Source: Actinomycetes bacterium (GTDB lineage: Bacteria > Actinomycetota > Actinomycetes > Actinomycetales > Cellulomonadaceae). Taken from it: DNA of 46,372 nt. Shown in pieces: positions 10,257 to 18,439 of this stretch. Position 1 is the stretch's first letter, and every line of letters begins with the position of its first letter. The notes beneath the pieces are model-generated. The model was not told the origin of the DNA. It saw only the letters and a list, made by a program, of their open reading frames with translations, and did no database searches. The translations under genes and the position numbers were made by a program. The stretch covers positions 1-46,372 of the forward strand of contig JAJYCD010000016.1 in NCBI GenBank assembly GCA_021778635.1. The letters are read 5' to 3'.

Positions 10257-10762
10257 CCGCCAGGTCCCCGACCCGTCCCCGTCGTGAACGCGACCGCAGC
10301 CGGCAAGAGCAGACAGACGGTGATCGCGATGGCAACGAGCAGGACCGCGGCTGCGGCGACGGTGACCTCGACCCCGAGCCAGCCGACGGCCATCACACCG
10401 AGGAGGACCTGCCACGTGATGACCGGCGACCGCGCCCACCGCCGCCCGCTCAGCAGCGCGCGGCTCGCCTGGACCAGGACGACGGCGACGAGCAGGCAGA
10501 ACGCGGCGAAGAACACCATCGCGCCCGGCAGCGCCGCATCGCCCCGGACGAGCGACGCCACCGCCACGCCCGACACCACGATCAGGGCACACGCCTCGAG
10601 AAGCACCAACGCGACCCCGATCAGGACGGCCGCGGGTCGGGACACCGCACCACCGACCGCCCCGGTCGGCTCGATCGCCGGCCGCGGCGCCTCCGGCGAG
10701 CCGCTCGCGACCTCTCGACGGGGGCGTCGACCACGGTTCGGTTCAGCTCGGTCGGATGGCAC
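10229..10762 (-). CDS. Small integral membrane protein, four predicted helices
   Basis: The 177-residue product has a basic, disordered N-terminus (1-40) and then four hydrophobic helices: near LIGVALVLLEACALIVVSGV, MVFFAAFCLLVAVVLV, VITWQVLLGVMAVGWLGVEV and VAAAAVLLVAIAITVCLLLP. It ends in a Gly-rich tail. I do not recognise a named family, though small membrane proteins of this kind are common in actinobacteria. Its 3' end overlaps the 3' end of the FtsK-like gene by 28 bp on the opposite strand. The GTG start lies 6 nt after a TAGAGT hexamer with no ribosome-binding site, which supports both the start and a leaderless mRNA. Confidence 0.75.
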   Translation of the reverse strand: MPSDRAEPNRGRRPRREVASGSPEAPRPAIEPTGAVGGAVSRPAAVLIGVALVLLEACALIVVSGVAVASLVRGDAALPGAMVFFAAFCLLVAVVLVQASRALLSGRRWARSPVITWQVLLGVMAVGWLGVEVTVAAAAVLLVAIAITVCLLLPAAVAFTTGTGRGPGGHGGAPTSR

Positions 10763-10774
10763 GGGTCGACTCTA
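10763..10774 (-). promoter_or_regulatory. Leaderless -10 element of the four-helix membrane protein gene
   Basis: On the minus strand TAGAGT (10774 to 10769) is followed by 6 nt and then the GTG at 10762. The same spacing is seen at several other genes in this window. Confidence 0.5.
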
Positions 10775-11028
10775 GGGGCTGCCCTACGGCGCGGCGCGCG
10801 GAGGTCGATGCGACGAGCACACGAGCCTGACAACGCTCGCACACATCTCGCACGGAATGTGACGAAGACCTCATCCGTTATGCGGCTGAAACCTTCTCGT
10901 AACCCCTTGTGCGTTGCACGTACAGGTGTGACGCTTGTCCTTAGCAGATTCCCCCCTCCGAACCAAACCGCCTCTGACCGAGGCTGCCCAGCCATGGGCT
11001 CTGGTTCGCCTTGCGCCTAGGAGTAGTC

Positions 11029-11277
11029 ATGGATTGGCGTCACAACGCTGCCTGCCTCGAAGAGGACCCGGAGCTCTTCTTCCCGATCGGGAACACGGGT
11101 CCGGCCCTCCTCCAGATCGAGGAGGCGAAGGCGGTGTGCCGTCGCTGCCCGGTGATGGACACCTGCCTCAAGTGGGCCCTCGAGTCCGGTCAGGACGCCG
11201 GCGTCTGGGGCGGCCTCTCCGAGGACGAGCGTCGCGCGCTCAAGCGCCGGACGGCACGCCAGCGCCGCGCCAGCTGA
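11029..11277 (+). CDS. whiB1: WhiB-family iron-sulfur regulator, WhiB1/WblE orthologue
   Basis: This 82-residue [4Fe-4S] transcription factor is built around cysteines C9, C37, C40 and C46, the same spacing as M. tuberculosis WhiB1. The start MDWRHNAACLEEDPELFFP, the GVWGG turn and the basic tail EDERRALKRRTARQRR are near-identical to WhiB1 of mycobacteria and WblE of streptomycetes. In that subfamily the cluster reacts with NO and the protein contacts the housekeeping sigma factor region 4. The ATG at 11029 has AGGAG (11019-11023) 5 nt upstream; an earlier in-frame TTG at 11011 lacks this and is not used. The convergent neighbour is pdtaS, as in mycobacteria. Confidence 0.96.
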   Translation: MDWRHNAACLEEDPELFFPIGNTGPALLQIEEAKAVCRRCPVMDTCLKWALESGQDAGVWGGLSEDERRALKRRTARQRRAS

Positions 11278-11313
11278 CACCGTTGGACTGACGGCGCAGG
11301 CCGTTCTCCCCTG

Positions 11314-11327
11314 ACGACGCTCGTCGT
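11314..11327 (+). terminator. Small hairpin between whiB1 and pdtaS 3' ends
   Basis: acgac (11314-11318) pairs with gtcgt (11323-11327) around a 4-nt loop, flanked by ctg and cag that could extend the stem across a bulge. It lies in the 52-bp gap between the convergent stops, so it could serve both directions. It has no U-tract. Confidence 0.3.
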
Positions 11328-11329
11328 GG

Positions 11330-12796
11330 TCAGCTCGGCAAGGGCCGGAGCACGACGTCGAGAGCGACCTCCGTACCGCCACCTTCGCGGGCCCTCCACT
11401 CGATGGTTCCCCGCAGCTCGTTCGTGACGAGCGTCGACACGATCTGCGTCCCGAGTCCCGACATCGCCCCCCCGGTGTCGGGCAGACCGACGCCGTCGTC
11501 CGCGACGACGACACTGAGCCGGTCACCGTCCCGCGCCGCCGAGATCTCGACCGTGCCGCCGGCGACCGCGGACAACCCGTGCTCGACGGCGTTCGTGACG
11601 AGCTCCGTCAGCACCAGAGCCAGAGCGGTGGCGTCCTGCGCGGGCACCAACCCGAACGTGCCCGACGTCACCGTCCGCACCTGGCGGCCCGCCGAGGCGA
11701 CATCGGCGGCCAGCCGCAGGCTCCGTCCGACCAGGACGTCGAACGGCACCGTCTCGTCGAGCGTCTGCGACAGGGTCTCGTGGACGAGGGCGATCGTCGA
11801 TACCCGCCGCATCGCCTCGCCGAGCGCCTCACGCGCCTCGGGAGAGCTCATCCGGCGAGACTGCAGCCGGAGCAGCGCCGCGACCGTCTGGAGGTTGTTC
11901 TTGACGCGATGATGGATCTCGCGGATCGTCGCGTCCTTCGTGATCAGGTCGCGCTCGCGACGCCGAACCTCGGAGACGTCGCGGCAGAGCAGGACGGCTC
12001 CGTCCCGATGCCCGTGCTCGGTCAGCGGGATCGCCCGGAGCGACAGCGCCACCCCTCGAGCCTCGATGTCCGTCCGCCACGGTGCACGCCCCATGATGAC
12101 CAGGGGCATCGACTCGTCGACGGGCGAGTTCTGCTCGATCAGGTCGGTCGTGACCTCGATCAGGGATCGCCCGACCAGATCCCCCATCACCCCGAGCCGG
12201 TGGAAGCAGCTGAGGGCGTTGGGGCTCGCGTAGAGCACCTCACCCTCGGAGTTCATCCGGATGAGACCGTCGACGACCCGCGGTGCGCCTCGTCGCGGCC
12301 CTGTCGGCGCATTGGGCGCCGGAAACTCTCCGCGACTCACCATGCCCATCAGCTCGTCGGCGGCCTCGACGTAGTTGAGCTCGAGCCGGCTCGGTGTGCG
12401 GGCACCGCCGAGGTTCGTCTGGCGGGCCAGCACGGCGATCGCGCGCCCGCCGCGGACGACGGGGATCGCCTCCTCCCGGACCGCGTAGGAACCGAACCAC
12501 CGTGGCTCTCGCGATCGCTGCGCGCGGAGCTCGGTCAGGGCCGTCTGGAGCTGCGCCCGCTGGCCCTCCGGTGCGTGCGTGCCGACGATGTCGTCGTAGT
12601 GGACCGTGGCCCCGGTGCTCGGTCGGCACTGCGCGATCGCGACGAAGTCGCCCTCCTCGGTGGGAAGCCACAGGACGAGGTCGGCGAACGCCAGGTCGGA
12701 GATCAGCTGCCAGTCTCCGACGAGAAGGTGCAGCCACTCGACGTCCACCGGGGCGAGGTCGGCGTACCGGAGCACCAGGTCGTTGAGGGTGGGCAC
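11330..12796 (-). CDS. pdtaS: Cytosolic sensor histidine kinase PdtaS
   Basis: This 488-residue soluble kinase is of the HisKA_2/HWE-related type. Residues 1-150 form the GAF-like domain (start MPTLNDLVLRY, with WLHLLVGDWQLISDLAFADL). A PAS domain at about 170-280 contains YASPNALSCFHRLG. The phospho-acceptor motif EIHHRVKNNLQTVAALLRLQ carries His295/296. The HATPase has ELVTNAVEHGL and VVADDGVGLP. The architecture and many blocks match M. tuberculosis PdtaS (Rv3220c), which phosphorylates the ANTAR regulator PdtaR and has been linked to c-di-GMP and metal/NO sensing; pdtaR is not in this window. The GTG at 12796 is 6 nt after TACGCT; the frame stays open further upstream to 13267, but that part overlaps the divergent DUF2505 gene. 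Confidence 0.93.
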   Translation of the reverse strand: MPTLNDLVLRYADLAPVDVEWLHLLVGDWQLISDLAFADLVLWLPTEEGDFVAIAQCRPSTGATVHYDDIVGTHAPEGQRAQLQTALTELRAQRSREPRWFGSYAVREEAIPVVRGGRAIAVLARQTNLGGARTPSRLELNYVEAADELMGMVSRGEFPAPNAPTGPRRGAPRVVDGLIRMNSEGEVLYASPNALSCFHRLGVMGDLVGRSLIEVTTDLIEQNSPVDESMPLVIMGRAPWRTDIEARGVALSLRAIPLTEHGHRDGAVLLCRDVSEVRRRERDLITKDATIREIHHRVKNNLQTVAALLRLQSRRMSSPEAREALGEAMRRVSTIALVHETLSQTLDETVPFDVLVGRSLRLAADVASAGRQVRTVTSGTFGLVPAQDATALALVLTELVTNAVEHGLSAVAGGTVEISAARDGDRLSVVVADDGVGLPDTGGAMSGLGTQIVSTLVTNELRGTIEWRAREGGGTEVALDVVLRPLPS

Positions 12797-12808
12797 CCGC
12801 CCAGCGTA
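12797..12808 (-). promoter_or_regulatory. Leaderless -10 element of pdtaS
   Basis: On the minus strand TACGCT (12808 to 12803) is followed by 6 nt and the GTG at 12796. There is no ribosome-binding site, consistent with leaderless transcription. Confidence 0.5.
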
Positions 12809-12923
12809 GAGGGAACTCCACGCAGCCCGACGACCGGCCGGTTCGCATCGACTCGCGCTAGCCTCCTGGTAGCGGTCGGGTAGGCCCGACGCTGCCCGAC
12901 GAACCGCCCTCTGGAGGTCGACG

Positions 12924-13445
12924 ATGCGACTGCACGTCCGGATACCGCTCCCGGCAGACGTCTCGGTCGCCGCCGCCATGCTGGCCGACCCCGAGTACGT
13001 GCATGCCAAGATCCGGGCGTCCGGGGCTCTCGAGCACCAGGTCACGGTCTCATCCGACCCGAGCGGGGCCTTCACCGTCACGACGCGCAGGTCGATGCCC
13101 ACGTCGGACATCCCCGCAAATCTGCGCGGCTTCATCGGGTCGAGCCTCGACGTCCGCCAGGTGGAGGCGTGGGAGCCGGAGCGAGCCGGCACGCGTCGAG
13201 GCACCGTCGTCGTCGAGATCGCCGGTGCACCCGTGCGCCTCACCGGAACCGCGGTGCTCTCGCCCACCGGGGCCGGTAGCGAGCTCGCGTACGAGGGCGA
13301 GGTGAAGGCCGCGATCCCGCTCTTCGGCGGGGCGGTGGAGGGCGCTGCTGCCCAGGCGATCCGATCGGCGCTCGCGATCGAGGAGGACGTCGCGCGAACC
13401 TGGCTCTCGGACGACCGACCGACTCCGCCGTCGAGCCCCGTCTAG
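12924..13445 (+). CDS. DUF2505 protein (SRPBCC-like lipid/ligand-binding fold)
   Basis: The 173-residue protein matches the actinobacterial DUF2505 family. It opens with MRLHVRIPLPADVSVAAAML, the pattern of a beta strand plus the helices that gate an SRPBCC cavity. It then has alternating strands (FTVTTRRSMPT, GTVVVEIAGAPVRLTGTAVL) and a long C-terminal helix after AAIPLFGGAVEGAAAQAI. The family has no established reaction; binding of a hydrophobic ligand is inferred from the fold. The start is the ATG at 12924, with GGAGG about 7 nt upstream. It is divergent from pdtaS and convergent with the LacI regulator gene. Confidence 0.85.
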   Translation: MRLHVRIPLPADVSVAAAMLADPEYVHAKIRASGALEHQVTVSSDPSGAFTVTTRRSMPTSDIPANLRGFIGSSLDVRQVEAWEPERAGTRRGTVVVEIAGAPVRLTGTAVLSPTGAGSELAYEGEVKAAIPLFGGAVEGAAAQAIRSALAIEEDVARTWLSDDRPTPPSSPV

Positions 13446-13526
13446 CCGGCACTCGCGGCCGGGCCGCCCCCGCTCAGCCGCGTGGTGCGCCGGATACGGC
13501 CGGACCAGGCAGCACGCCGGCCCACC

Positions 13527-14570
13527 TCACGAGGAGTCCCGCTCGACGAGCGTCGGCGTGAAGATCACCGGATCGCCGTGGAGCGTGCCTCCCGCCATCT
13601 GCTCGAGGAGAAGACGACCTGCCGTCCGCGCCATCTCGACGACCGGGCTCGAGACCGTGGTGAGCGCGGGCGAGGTCGACGCCGCCACACCGAGGTCGTC
13701 GTAGCCGACGACGGCGATCCTTCCGGGCACGGCGATCCCTCGTGAGGCCAGGAAGCCCAGTGCGCCCGACGCCATGAGGTCCGAGGCGATGAAGATCGCA
13801 TCGAGGTCCGGGTGCGCGGCGAGCAGGCGCTCCGCTGCGGCCGCGCCACCCGCCGGCGTGAAGTCCGCGTGCTCGACGGCGTCGTCGACGTGCCCACCGG
13901 ACCGGAGCGCCCGACGCCAGCCCAGGAGCCGGTCCGCCCCGGCAGACATGTCGGCAGGCCCGGCGAGCGTCCCGACGCGTCGTCGTCCCCGGCGGAGCAG
14001 GTGGGCGGCGGCGATCCGGCCGCCCTCGACGTTGTCGACGTCGACGTACTGCACCCCGCCGAGGTCTTCGGCGGGGCGCCCGATGAACACCAGCGGAAGA
14101 CCGGCATCGACCAGGTGGTCGTCGACGACGTCCCGTCGACGGTGCGAGGCGACCACGGCACCGTCCACGTGCCCGCCTCGCACGTAGTCGATCGCGCGCC
14201 ACGTCGCCTCACCGGGACGCACCAGGAGCAGGACGAGCTGGACGTCGGTACCCACGAGGGCGCTGCTGAGCCCGTTGAGCGTCCCGGCGAAGAACGGGTC
14301 GCTGAGCACGCGTTCGTCGGGCTCCGGAACGATCAGGGCGATGGACCCGGTCCGGCCGGTCACCAGGGCCCGTGCGGCGCGGTTGGGCCGGTACCCGAGG
14401 GAGACCACCGCGCGCTCGACGGCGGACCGGGCCGCCGCGCTCACGCGCGACTCGCCGTTGACCACGCGCGAGGCCGTCGCCCTGGAGACGCCGGCGGCGC
14501 GCGCCACCTCGTCGAGCGTCGGCGCGTCGCGGCCCGGAGCGCGACCGGTCGGTACGGGGTCGATCGACAT
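13527..14570 (-). CDS. LacI-family transcriptional regulator (downstream paralogue)
   Basis: The 347-residue product has the LacI helix-turn-helix PTLDEVARAAGVSRATASRV at about residues 16-36 and the hinge region GYRPNRAARALVTG. A periplasmic-binding-protein-like effector domain follows (IALIVPEPDERVLSDPFFAG, VVGYDDLGVAA). It is closely similar along its full length to the LacI protein at 18440-19477, including an identical VPEPDERVLSDPFFAGTL-type block, so the two are paralogues. The ATG at 14570 has GGAAGGAG 8 nt upstream; a longer reading from 14636 has no such site. It lies downstream of the permeases on the same strand, 187 bp after them, and may be co-transcribed with the importer. It probably regulates the same sugar operon or a related one. 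Confidence 0.92.
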   Translation of the reverse strand: MSIDPVPTGRAPGRDAPTLDEVARAAGVSRATASRVVNGESRVSAAARSAVERAVVSLGYRPNRAARALVTGRTGSIALIVPEPDERVLSDPFFAGTLNGLSSALVGTDVQLVLLLVRPGEATWRAIDYVRGGHVDGAVVASHRRRDVVDDHLVDAGLPLVFIGRPAEDLGGVQYVDVDNVEGGRIAAAHLLRRGRRRVGTLAGPADMSAGADRLLGWRRALRSGGHVDDAVEHADFTPAGGAAAAERLLAAHPDLDAIFIASDLMASGALGFLASRGIAVPGRIAVVGYDDLGVAASTSPALTTVSSPVVEMARTAGRLLLEQMAGGTLHGDPVIFTPTLVERDSS

Positions 14571-14757
14571 CAGCGCAGCTCCTTCCACGGCGGCGGTGCC
14601 ACGGACGTCCACGAGGGTCGGACCGGCGACCGCCACCTCGGGCGGTACGCGCCGCCCTCCGGGGCGCGACGCCGTTCGGCACCGGACGGCCGCGGCACCC
14701 CGGCCACGGCGGGCCCCCGGTGCGGCCGGGCCAGCGGGGGCGTCCCAGCGCCCGAGG

Positions 14758-15669
14758 TCAGCCCTTGACCGCGCCCTGCATGATCCCGCCGACGATCTGA
14801 CGGCCGAGGAACAGGAAGATCACGATCAGCGGCAGGGTGCACAGGAGCGTCCCGGCCATGATGATCGAGTGGTCGGGGACGTACCCGCCGCCGAGGTTGT
14901 TCAGCGCGACCTGGACGGTGGGATTGTTCGACGTCAGCGCGATGATCGGCCAGAAGAAGTCGTTCCACGAGGTCATGAACGTCAGCATGGCGAGAACGGC
15001 CATGGCCGGTCGCGCGATCGGGAGCACGATCGACCAGAAGATCCGGAATGCCGACGCACCGTCGACCCGACCCGCCTCCACCAGCTCGTCCGGAAGTGCC
15101 TCGACCAATGCCTGCCGCATGAAGAACACGCCGAAGGCCGTGACGACCGTCGGAAGAATCACCGACTGCAGCTGATCGGTCCAGTGCAGGTTCGCCATCA
15201 AGATGTACAGCGGAATGACGCCGAGCGTCGGCGGGATCATCATCGTGCCGATCGTGAAACCGAACAGCGCGTTTCTCCCGGTGAACCGCAGCTTCGCGAA
15301 CGCGAATCCGGCGAGGGTCCCGAAGAAGACGGTGCCGACCGTCACCGTCGTCGACACCATGAGGGAGTTCACGAGCGCCTTGGGGATGTTCGCCTGTGGC
15401 GTGTTCCAGGCCGCTGCGAAATTGCTCCACAGCTCGCCGCCGGGAATCAGCGGCGGCGGTACCTGGTTCATCTGGGCATTGCTGCGGCTGGCGATCACGA
15501 TCGTGTAGTAGAACGGCGCGATGAAGGCGATCGCGGTGATGACCAGCACGACGTAGGACGGCCAGCGTGCGGCCATCTGCCGACCGGCGCGCGACTTCCT
15601 CCTCGGCGCGCGGCTGTCGCTCGTCGCGTGCTGGGCACCGTGTCCGGTGCGAACGGGTGACATGGTCAT
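14758..15669 (-). CDS. Carbohydrate ABC transporter permease, MalG/CebG type
   Basis: This inner permease of a CUT1-type sugar importer has 303 residues. A basic N-terminal tail (1-35) is followed by six hydrophobic helices, beginning with WPSYVVLVITAIAFIAPFYY. The cytoplasmic EAA loop reads EALPDELVEAGRVDGASAFR and contacts the ATPase. The C-terminus GGIMQGAVKG is typical of MalG-type subunits. Its start overlaps the stop of the companion permease gene by 4 bp (15666-15669). No ATPase gene is nearby, so it probably shares a housekeeping MsiK-like ATPase encoded elsewhere (known for Streptomyces sugar importers; inference here). Confidence 0.93.
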   Translation of the reverse strand: MTMSPVRTGHGAQHATSDSRAPRRKSRAGRQMAARWPSYVVLVITAIAFIAPFYYTIVIASRSNAQMNQVPPPLIPGGELWSNFAAAWNTPQANIPKALVNSLMVSTTVTVGTVFFGTLAGFAFAKLRFTGRNALFGFTIGTMMIPPTLGVIPLYILMANLHWTDQLQSVILPTVVTAFGVFFMRQALVEALPDELVEAGRVDGASAFRIFWSIVLPIARPAMAVLAMLTFMTSWNDFFWPIIALTSNNPTVQVALNNLGGGYVPDHSIIMAGTLLCTLPLIVIFLFLGRQIVGGIMQGAVKG

Positions 15670-16697
15670 CGTGCGACCTCCTCGACTGCGGCCGTGGCCG
15701 GGATCTTCGGCGTGCGGTCACGCATCCGCGCGATCGTGAGGTTGAGCACGACGAACACGACCACGAGGAGCAGCGTCGCCCACGCGACCGCGGCCGCGCG
15801 GCCGAGCTGCAGGTACTGCCACCCTTGCTGGTACATGTACAGGCTGAGCGTCTGGTACTGGTGCGACGCGCCACCGTTGTAGGCCTGCTGACCGCCCCCG
15901 CTGAACAGGTAGGGCTCGCCGAACAGCTGGGTCGCACCGATCGTCGACACGACGATCGTGAACAGGATCGTCGGACGGAGGCCGGGCAGCGTCACGTTCG
16001 TGAACTGCCGCCACCGGCTCGCGCCGTCGATCGCCGCTGCCTCGTAGAGGTCCTGCGAGATCGACTGCATCCCGGCGAGGTAGATGAGCGCGTTGTAGCC
16101 GGTCCAGCGCCACGTGACGATGATCGCGATCGCCACCTGACCGGACCAGGAGCCGTTCTGCCAGTCGATGTGGTCGACCCCGACGAGTCCGAGCATCCAG
16201 TTGATGAGGCCGTAGTCACGCCCGAAGAGCTGGGAGAAGACGAGCGTCGCCGCGGCGACCGACGTCGCGTACGGCATGAGCATCGTCACGCGGTAGAAGT
16301 TGCGCGCCCGGAGCTGGTAGTTCAGGACGTGGGCCAGGCCCAGCGCGATGAGGAGCTGCGGGACGGTCGAGATGATCCCGAGGGTGACGGTGTTCTTCAG
16401 GGCGTTCCAGAAGAACTGGTCCTGGAAGAGCCACGTGAAGTTGCCCAGACCGGCCCAGGTCTTCGTTCCGCCGAGCCGGTAGTTGTAGAGGCTCATGTAC
16501 GCCGTGTAGATGAGCGGGAAGATCCCGAAGCCCAGGAACAGGAGCAGGAACGGCGAGACGAACGCGTAGGGCGAGGCCTTGGTGTCCCACCGGGACAACC
16601 GCTGGCGCCAGGCGCTCCGCTCAGGTCTGGCGGAGGCTGCCGGCCGACCGGGCGGCGGCGGCGGCGCGAGCCGGTGGGTGGACGACGACGTGGTCAC
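15666..16697 (-). CDS. Carbohydrate ABC transporter permease, MalF/CebF type
   Basis: This 343-residue permease is the partner of the MalG-type subunit. A proline-rich cytoplasmic N-terminus (PPPPPGRPAA) precedes six helices starting at YAFVSPFLLLFLGFGIFPLI. The EAA loop is SISQDLYEAAAIDGASRWRQ. Segments such as VTWRWTGYNALIYLAGMQ and GATQLFGEPYLF resemble cellobiose/cello-oligosaccharide permeases of the CebF group. The GTG at 16697 is preceded by AGGGGAG about 9 nt upstream. A strong stem-loop separates this gene from the binding-protein gene upstream, which suggests lower permease expression than binding-protein expression. Confidence 0.93.
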   Translation of the reverse strand: MTTSSSTHRLAPPPPPGRPAASARPERSAWRQRLSRWDTKASPYAFVSPFLLLFLGFGIFPLIYTAYMSLYNYRLGGTKTWAGLGNFTWLFQDQFFWNALKNTVTLGIISTVPQLLIALGLAHVLNYQLRARNFYRVTMLMPYATSVAAATLVFSQLFGRDYGLINWMLGLVGVDHIDWQNGSWSGQVAIAIIVTWRWTGYNALIYLAGMQSISQDLYEAAAIDGASRWRQFTNVTLPGLRPTILFTIVVSTIGATQLFGEPYLFSGGGQQAYNGGASHQYQTLSLYMYQQGWQYLQLGRAAAVAWATLLLVVVFVVLNLTIARMRDRTPKIPATAAVEEVAR

Positions 16698-16743
16698 GGG
16701 TTACCGCTCCCCTTGGGTTGATGACGGTGACGGACGGGCGAAT

Positions 16744-16775
16744 CCGGGGGCGGCCGATCGAACGGCCGCCCCCGG
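16744..16775 (-). other. Perfect 13-bp stem-loop between binding-protein and permease genes
   Basis: Arms ccgggggcggccg (16744-16756) and cggccgcccccgg (16763-16775) are exact reverse complements around a 6-nt loop. It sits 25 nt after the binding-protein stop and 46 nt before the permease start, within a single transcription unit. Such intra-operon hairpins usually stabilise the upstream message or attenuate read-through. It has no U-tract. Confidence 0.7.
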
Positions 16776-16800
16776 CTTCACGCTGACGTGGTGGTGCAGG

Positions 16801-18111
16801 TCAGCCGACCTGCGACTTCACCGCCGCCTGGACGTCCGCCCACGCCTTGGCCGGGTCGACGCCCTGCGCCTCGACCTGGGTCAGGCCGTTGGTGATCTGC
16901 GTCTTGACGTCGCCATCGTGCAGGCCGAGCGTCTGCACCGGTGCGGACTTCGCGGCGTCGCCGAAGATCTTGCCGATCGGTGCGTTCGTGAAGTACGGGT
17001 CCGTGACCGTGGCCACGGCCGCGATCGCGTCGGTGTTGGAGGGGAAGTTCCCGACCTTCTCGAACACCTTCTGCTGCTGGGCCGCCGCGGTGAGCCACGT
17101 GATGAGGTCGGCCGCCTCGGCCTGGTGCTTCGACGCCTTCGGGATCGCGAGGTACGAGCCGCCCCAGTTGCCACCCTCGCCGCCGGGCAGTGCGGCGACG
17201 TTCCACTTGCCGCTGCCGGTCGTGCCGGCCTGGCCCTTGATGTACCCGATCATCCAGGACGGGCACGCGAGCGTCGCGAACGAGCCGGTCGAGAACGCCT
17301 GGTTCCACTGGTCGCTGAACTGGGCGAGCTTGGCGGTCAAGCCGTTCTGCGCAGCCTTCACGGAGAGGTCCCACGCGTTCTTGATCGCGGGGTTGGTGTC
17401 GTAGATGAGCTTCCCGCTCGCGTCGTAGTACTGCTCCTGCGACTGCGAGAGGATCGCGTTGTAGAGACCGCCGGTGGAGTCGGTCCAGGCGCTCTTCGCC
17501 GGCGCCTTCGCCTTGTACTGCTCACCCAGGTTCAGGTAGTCCTGCCAGGTGCTCATCTTCGCCGCGAGCTGGGTCGGGTCGGTCGGCAGACCAGCCTGCT
17601 GCAGGAGGTCGGTCCGGTAGCAGATCGCCATCGGGCCGATGTCGGTGCCGAGCCCGATGACGGAGCCGGTCGACGTGGTCGCCGCCTTCTCCTTCCAGTC
17701 GACGAACTTGGCGATGGAGTCCTTCGCGGAGGTCGTCTTGAGGTCGACGAACTTGTCCCCGAGCTCGCTGGTCGCCTGAGCGATGCGCCCGACCTCGATG
17801 CCCTGCACGTCACCGACGCCGCTGCCGGCGTTCAGGTGCGTCAAGAATGCGGGCCAGTAGTCGCCCTCCTGCTCGACGGACGTGTAATTGATCGTGATGT
17901 TCGGGTGCAGCGTCTGGTACTCGTCGAAGAGCCCGGCCTCCTTGTACCCGAATGTGCCGAAAAGGTTCACGTTGAGCGTGACCTTTCCGCCGCCCGAGCC
18001 CGCCGTGGTCGCGCTCCCACCGCTACCGCCCGACGAGCAGGCGCTCGTGAGAAGTGCACTCGCGCTGAGCACAGCGACCAGTGCGATCGACCTACTTCTT
18101 GTCTTGCGCAT
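16801..18111 (-). CDS. Sugar ABC transporter substrate-binding lipoprotein (CebE-like)
   Basis: The 436-residue lipoprotein captures sugar outside the membrane and delivers it to the two permeases. The signal peptide MRKTRSRSIALVAVLSASA ends in the lipobox LTSAC, with Cys25 as the lipidated residue. A Gly/Ser/Thr-rich tether follows, and then an extracellular solute-binding family 1 fold. The ATG at 18111 has AGGAGG (18117-18122) 5 nt upstream; earlier in-frame starts would spoil the signal peptide. Sequence blocks, permease similarity and a CelR/CebR-type operator upstream point to cello-oligosaccharides; the exact sugar cannot be read from sequence. Confidence 0.92.
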   Translation of the reverse strand: MRKTRSRSIALVAVLSASALLTSACSSGGSGGSATTAGSGGGKVTLNVNLFGTFGYKEAGLFDEYQTLHPNITINYTSVEQEGDYWPAFLTHLNAGSGVGDVQGIEVGRIAQATSELGDKFVDLKTTSAKDSIAKFVDWKEKAATTSTGSVIGLGTDIGPMAICYRTDLLQQAGLPTDPTQLAAKMSTWQDYLNLGEQYKAKAPAKSAWTDSTGGLYNAILSQSQEQYYDASGKLIYDTNPAIKNAWDLSVKAAQNGLTAKLAQFSDQWNQAFSTGSFATLACPSWMIGYIKGQAGTTGSGKWNVAALPGGEGGNWGGSYLAIPKASKHQAEAADLITWLTAAAQQQKVFEKVGNFPSNTDAIAAVATVTDPYFTNAPIGKIFGDAAKSAPVQTLGLHDGDVKTQITNGLTQVEAQGVDPAKAWADVQAAVKSQVG

Positions 18112-18200
18112 CGAATCCTCCTGTGGCCTCAGCATTGAGGCCCTCGGGCCCGGAAGACCGCCCTGGTCGCCGGGAGAGACGGAAAGCACTCCGCAGAGTG

Positions 18201-18214
18201 TGGGAGCGCTCTCA
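18201..18214. promoter_or_regulatory. CelR/CebR-type LacI-family operator
   Basis: TGGGAGCGCTCTCA matches the known palindrome TGGGAGCGCTCCCA bound by CebR (Streptomyces) and CelR (Thermobifida) at 13 of 14 positions. It lies just downstream of the expected start point of the importer operon, where bound repressor would block transcription. It is also 226-239 bp upstream of the divergent lacI gene. Confidence 0.85.
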
Positions 18215-18227
18215 CTTCGTCGTGACG

Positions 18228-18256
18228 ATTATGTGTGCGACCCACGGATGCGTCAA
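18228..18256 (-). promoter_or_regulatory. Sigma-70-type promoter of the sugar importer operon
   Basis: On the minus strand -35 TTGACG (18256 to 18251), a 17-bp spacer and -10 CATAAT (18233 to 18228) are near consensus. Transcription would begin near 18221, giving a 110-nt leader that contains the operator at 18201-18214. Confidence 0.75.
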
Positions 18257-18439
18257 CTCTCCGTGATCGAATCGTTACTGCGTCAGTCGACCGCCGACCC
18301 CGGGCGCTGCCACGGCAGGTCGTTCTCACGATCGGCGTCCGAATGCGCGCTGCTCGAGCCTTCTCCTGACGGTTTGAGGCATCATGCAGGGGTGCGAGCC
18401 CGTGCCGGCCGCCAGGTGTCAACGCTGGGAGGAACGACC

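Noticed and set aside
6042..10762. A complete type VII secretion locus
   Set aside because: Only the EssC/EccC-like ATPase is found; I looked for WXG100-sized proteins and for EccB, EccD and mycosin motifs nearby and saw none.
10776..11028. CRP-type site upstream of whiB1
   Set aside because: TGTGACGAAGACCTCA near 10858-10873 has only one good half-site, so I do not call it.
12797..13267. N-terminal extension of pdtaS by 157 codons
   Set aside because: It runs antisense to the well-supported DUF2505 gene and is not part of known PdtaS; the GTG at 12796 has a leaderless promoter signal.
14571..14757. Hairpin between the MalG-type permease and the downstream lacI gene
   Set aside because: cccggcc (14699-14705) and ggccggg (14724-14730) can pair, but with an 18-nt loop in very GC-rich sequence this is not distinguishable from chance.
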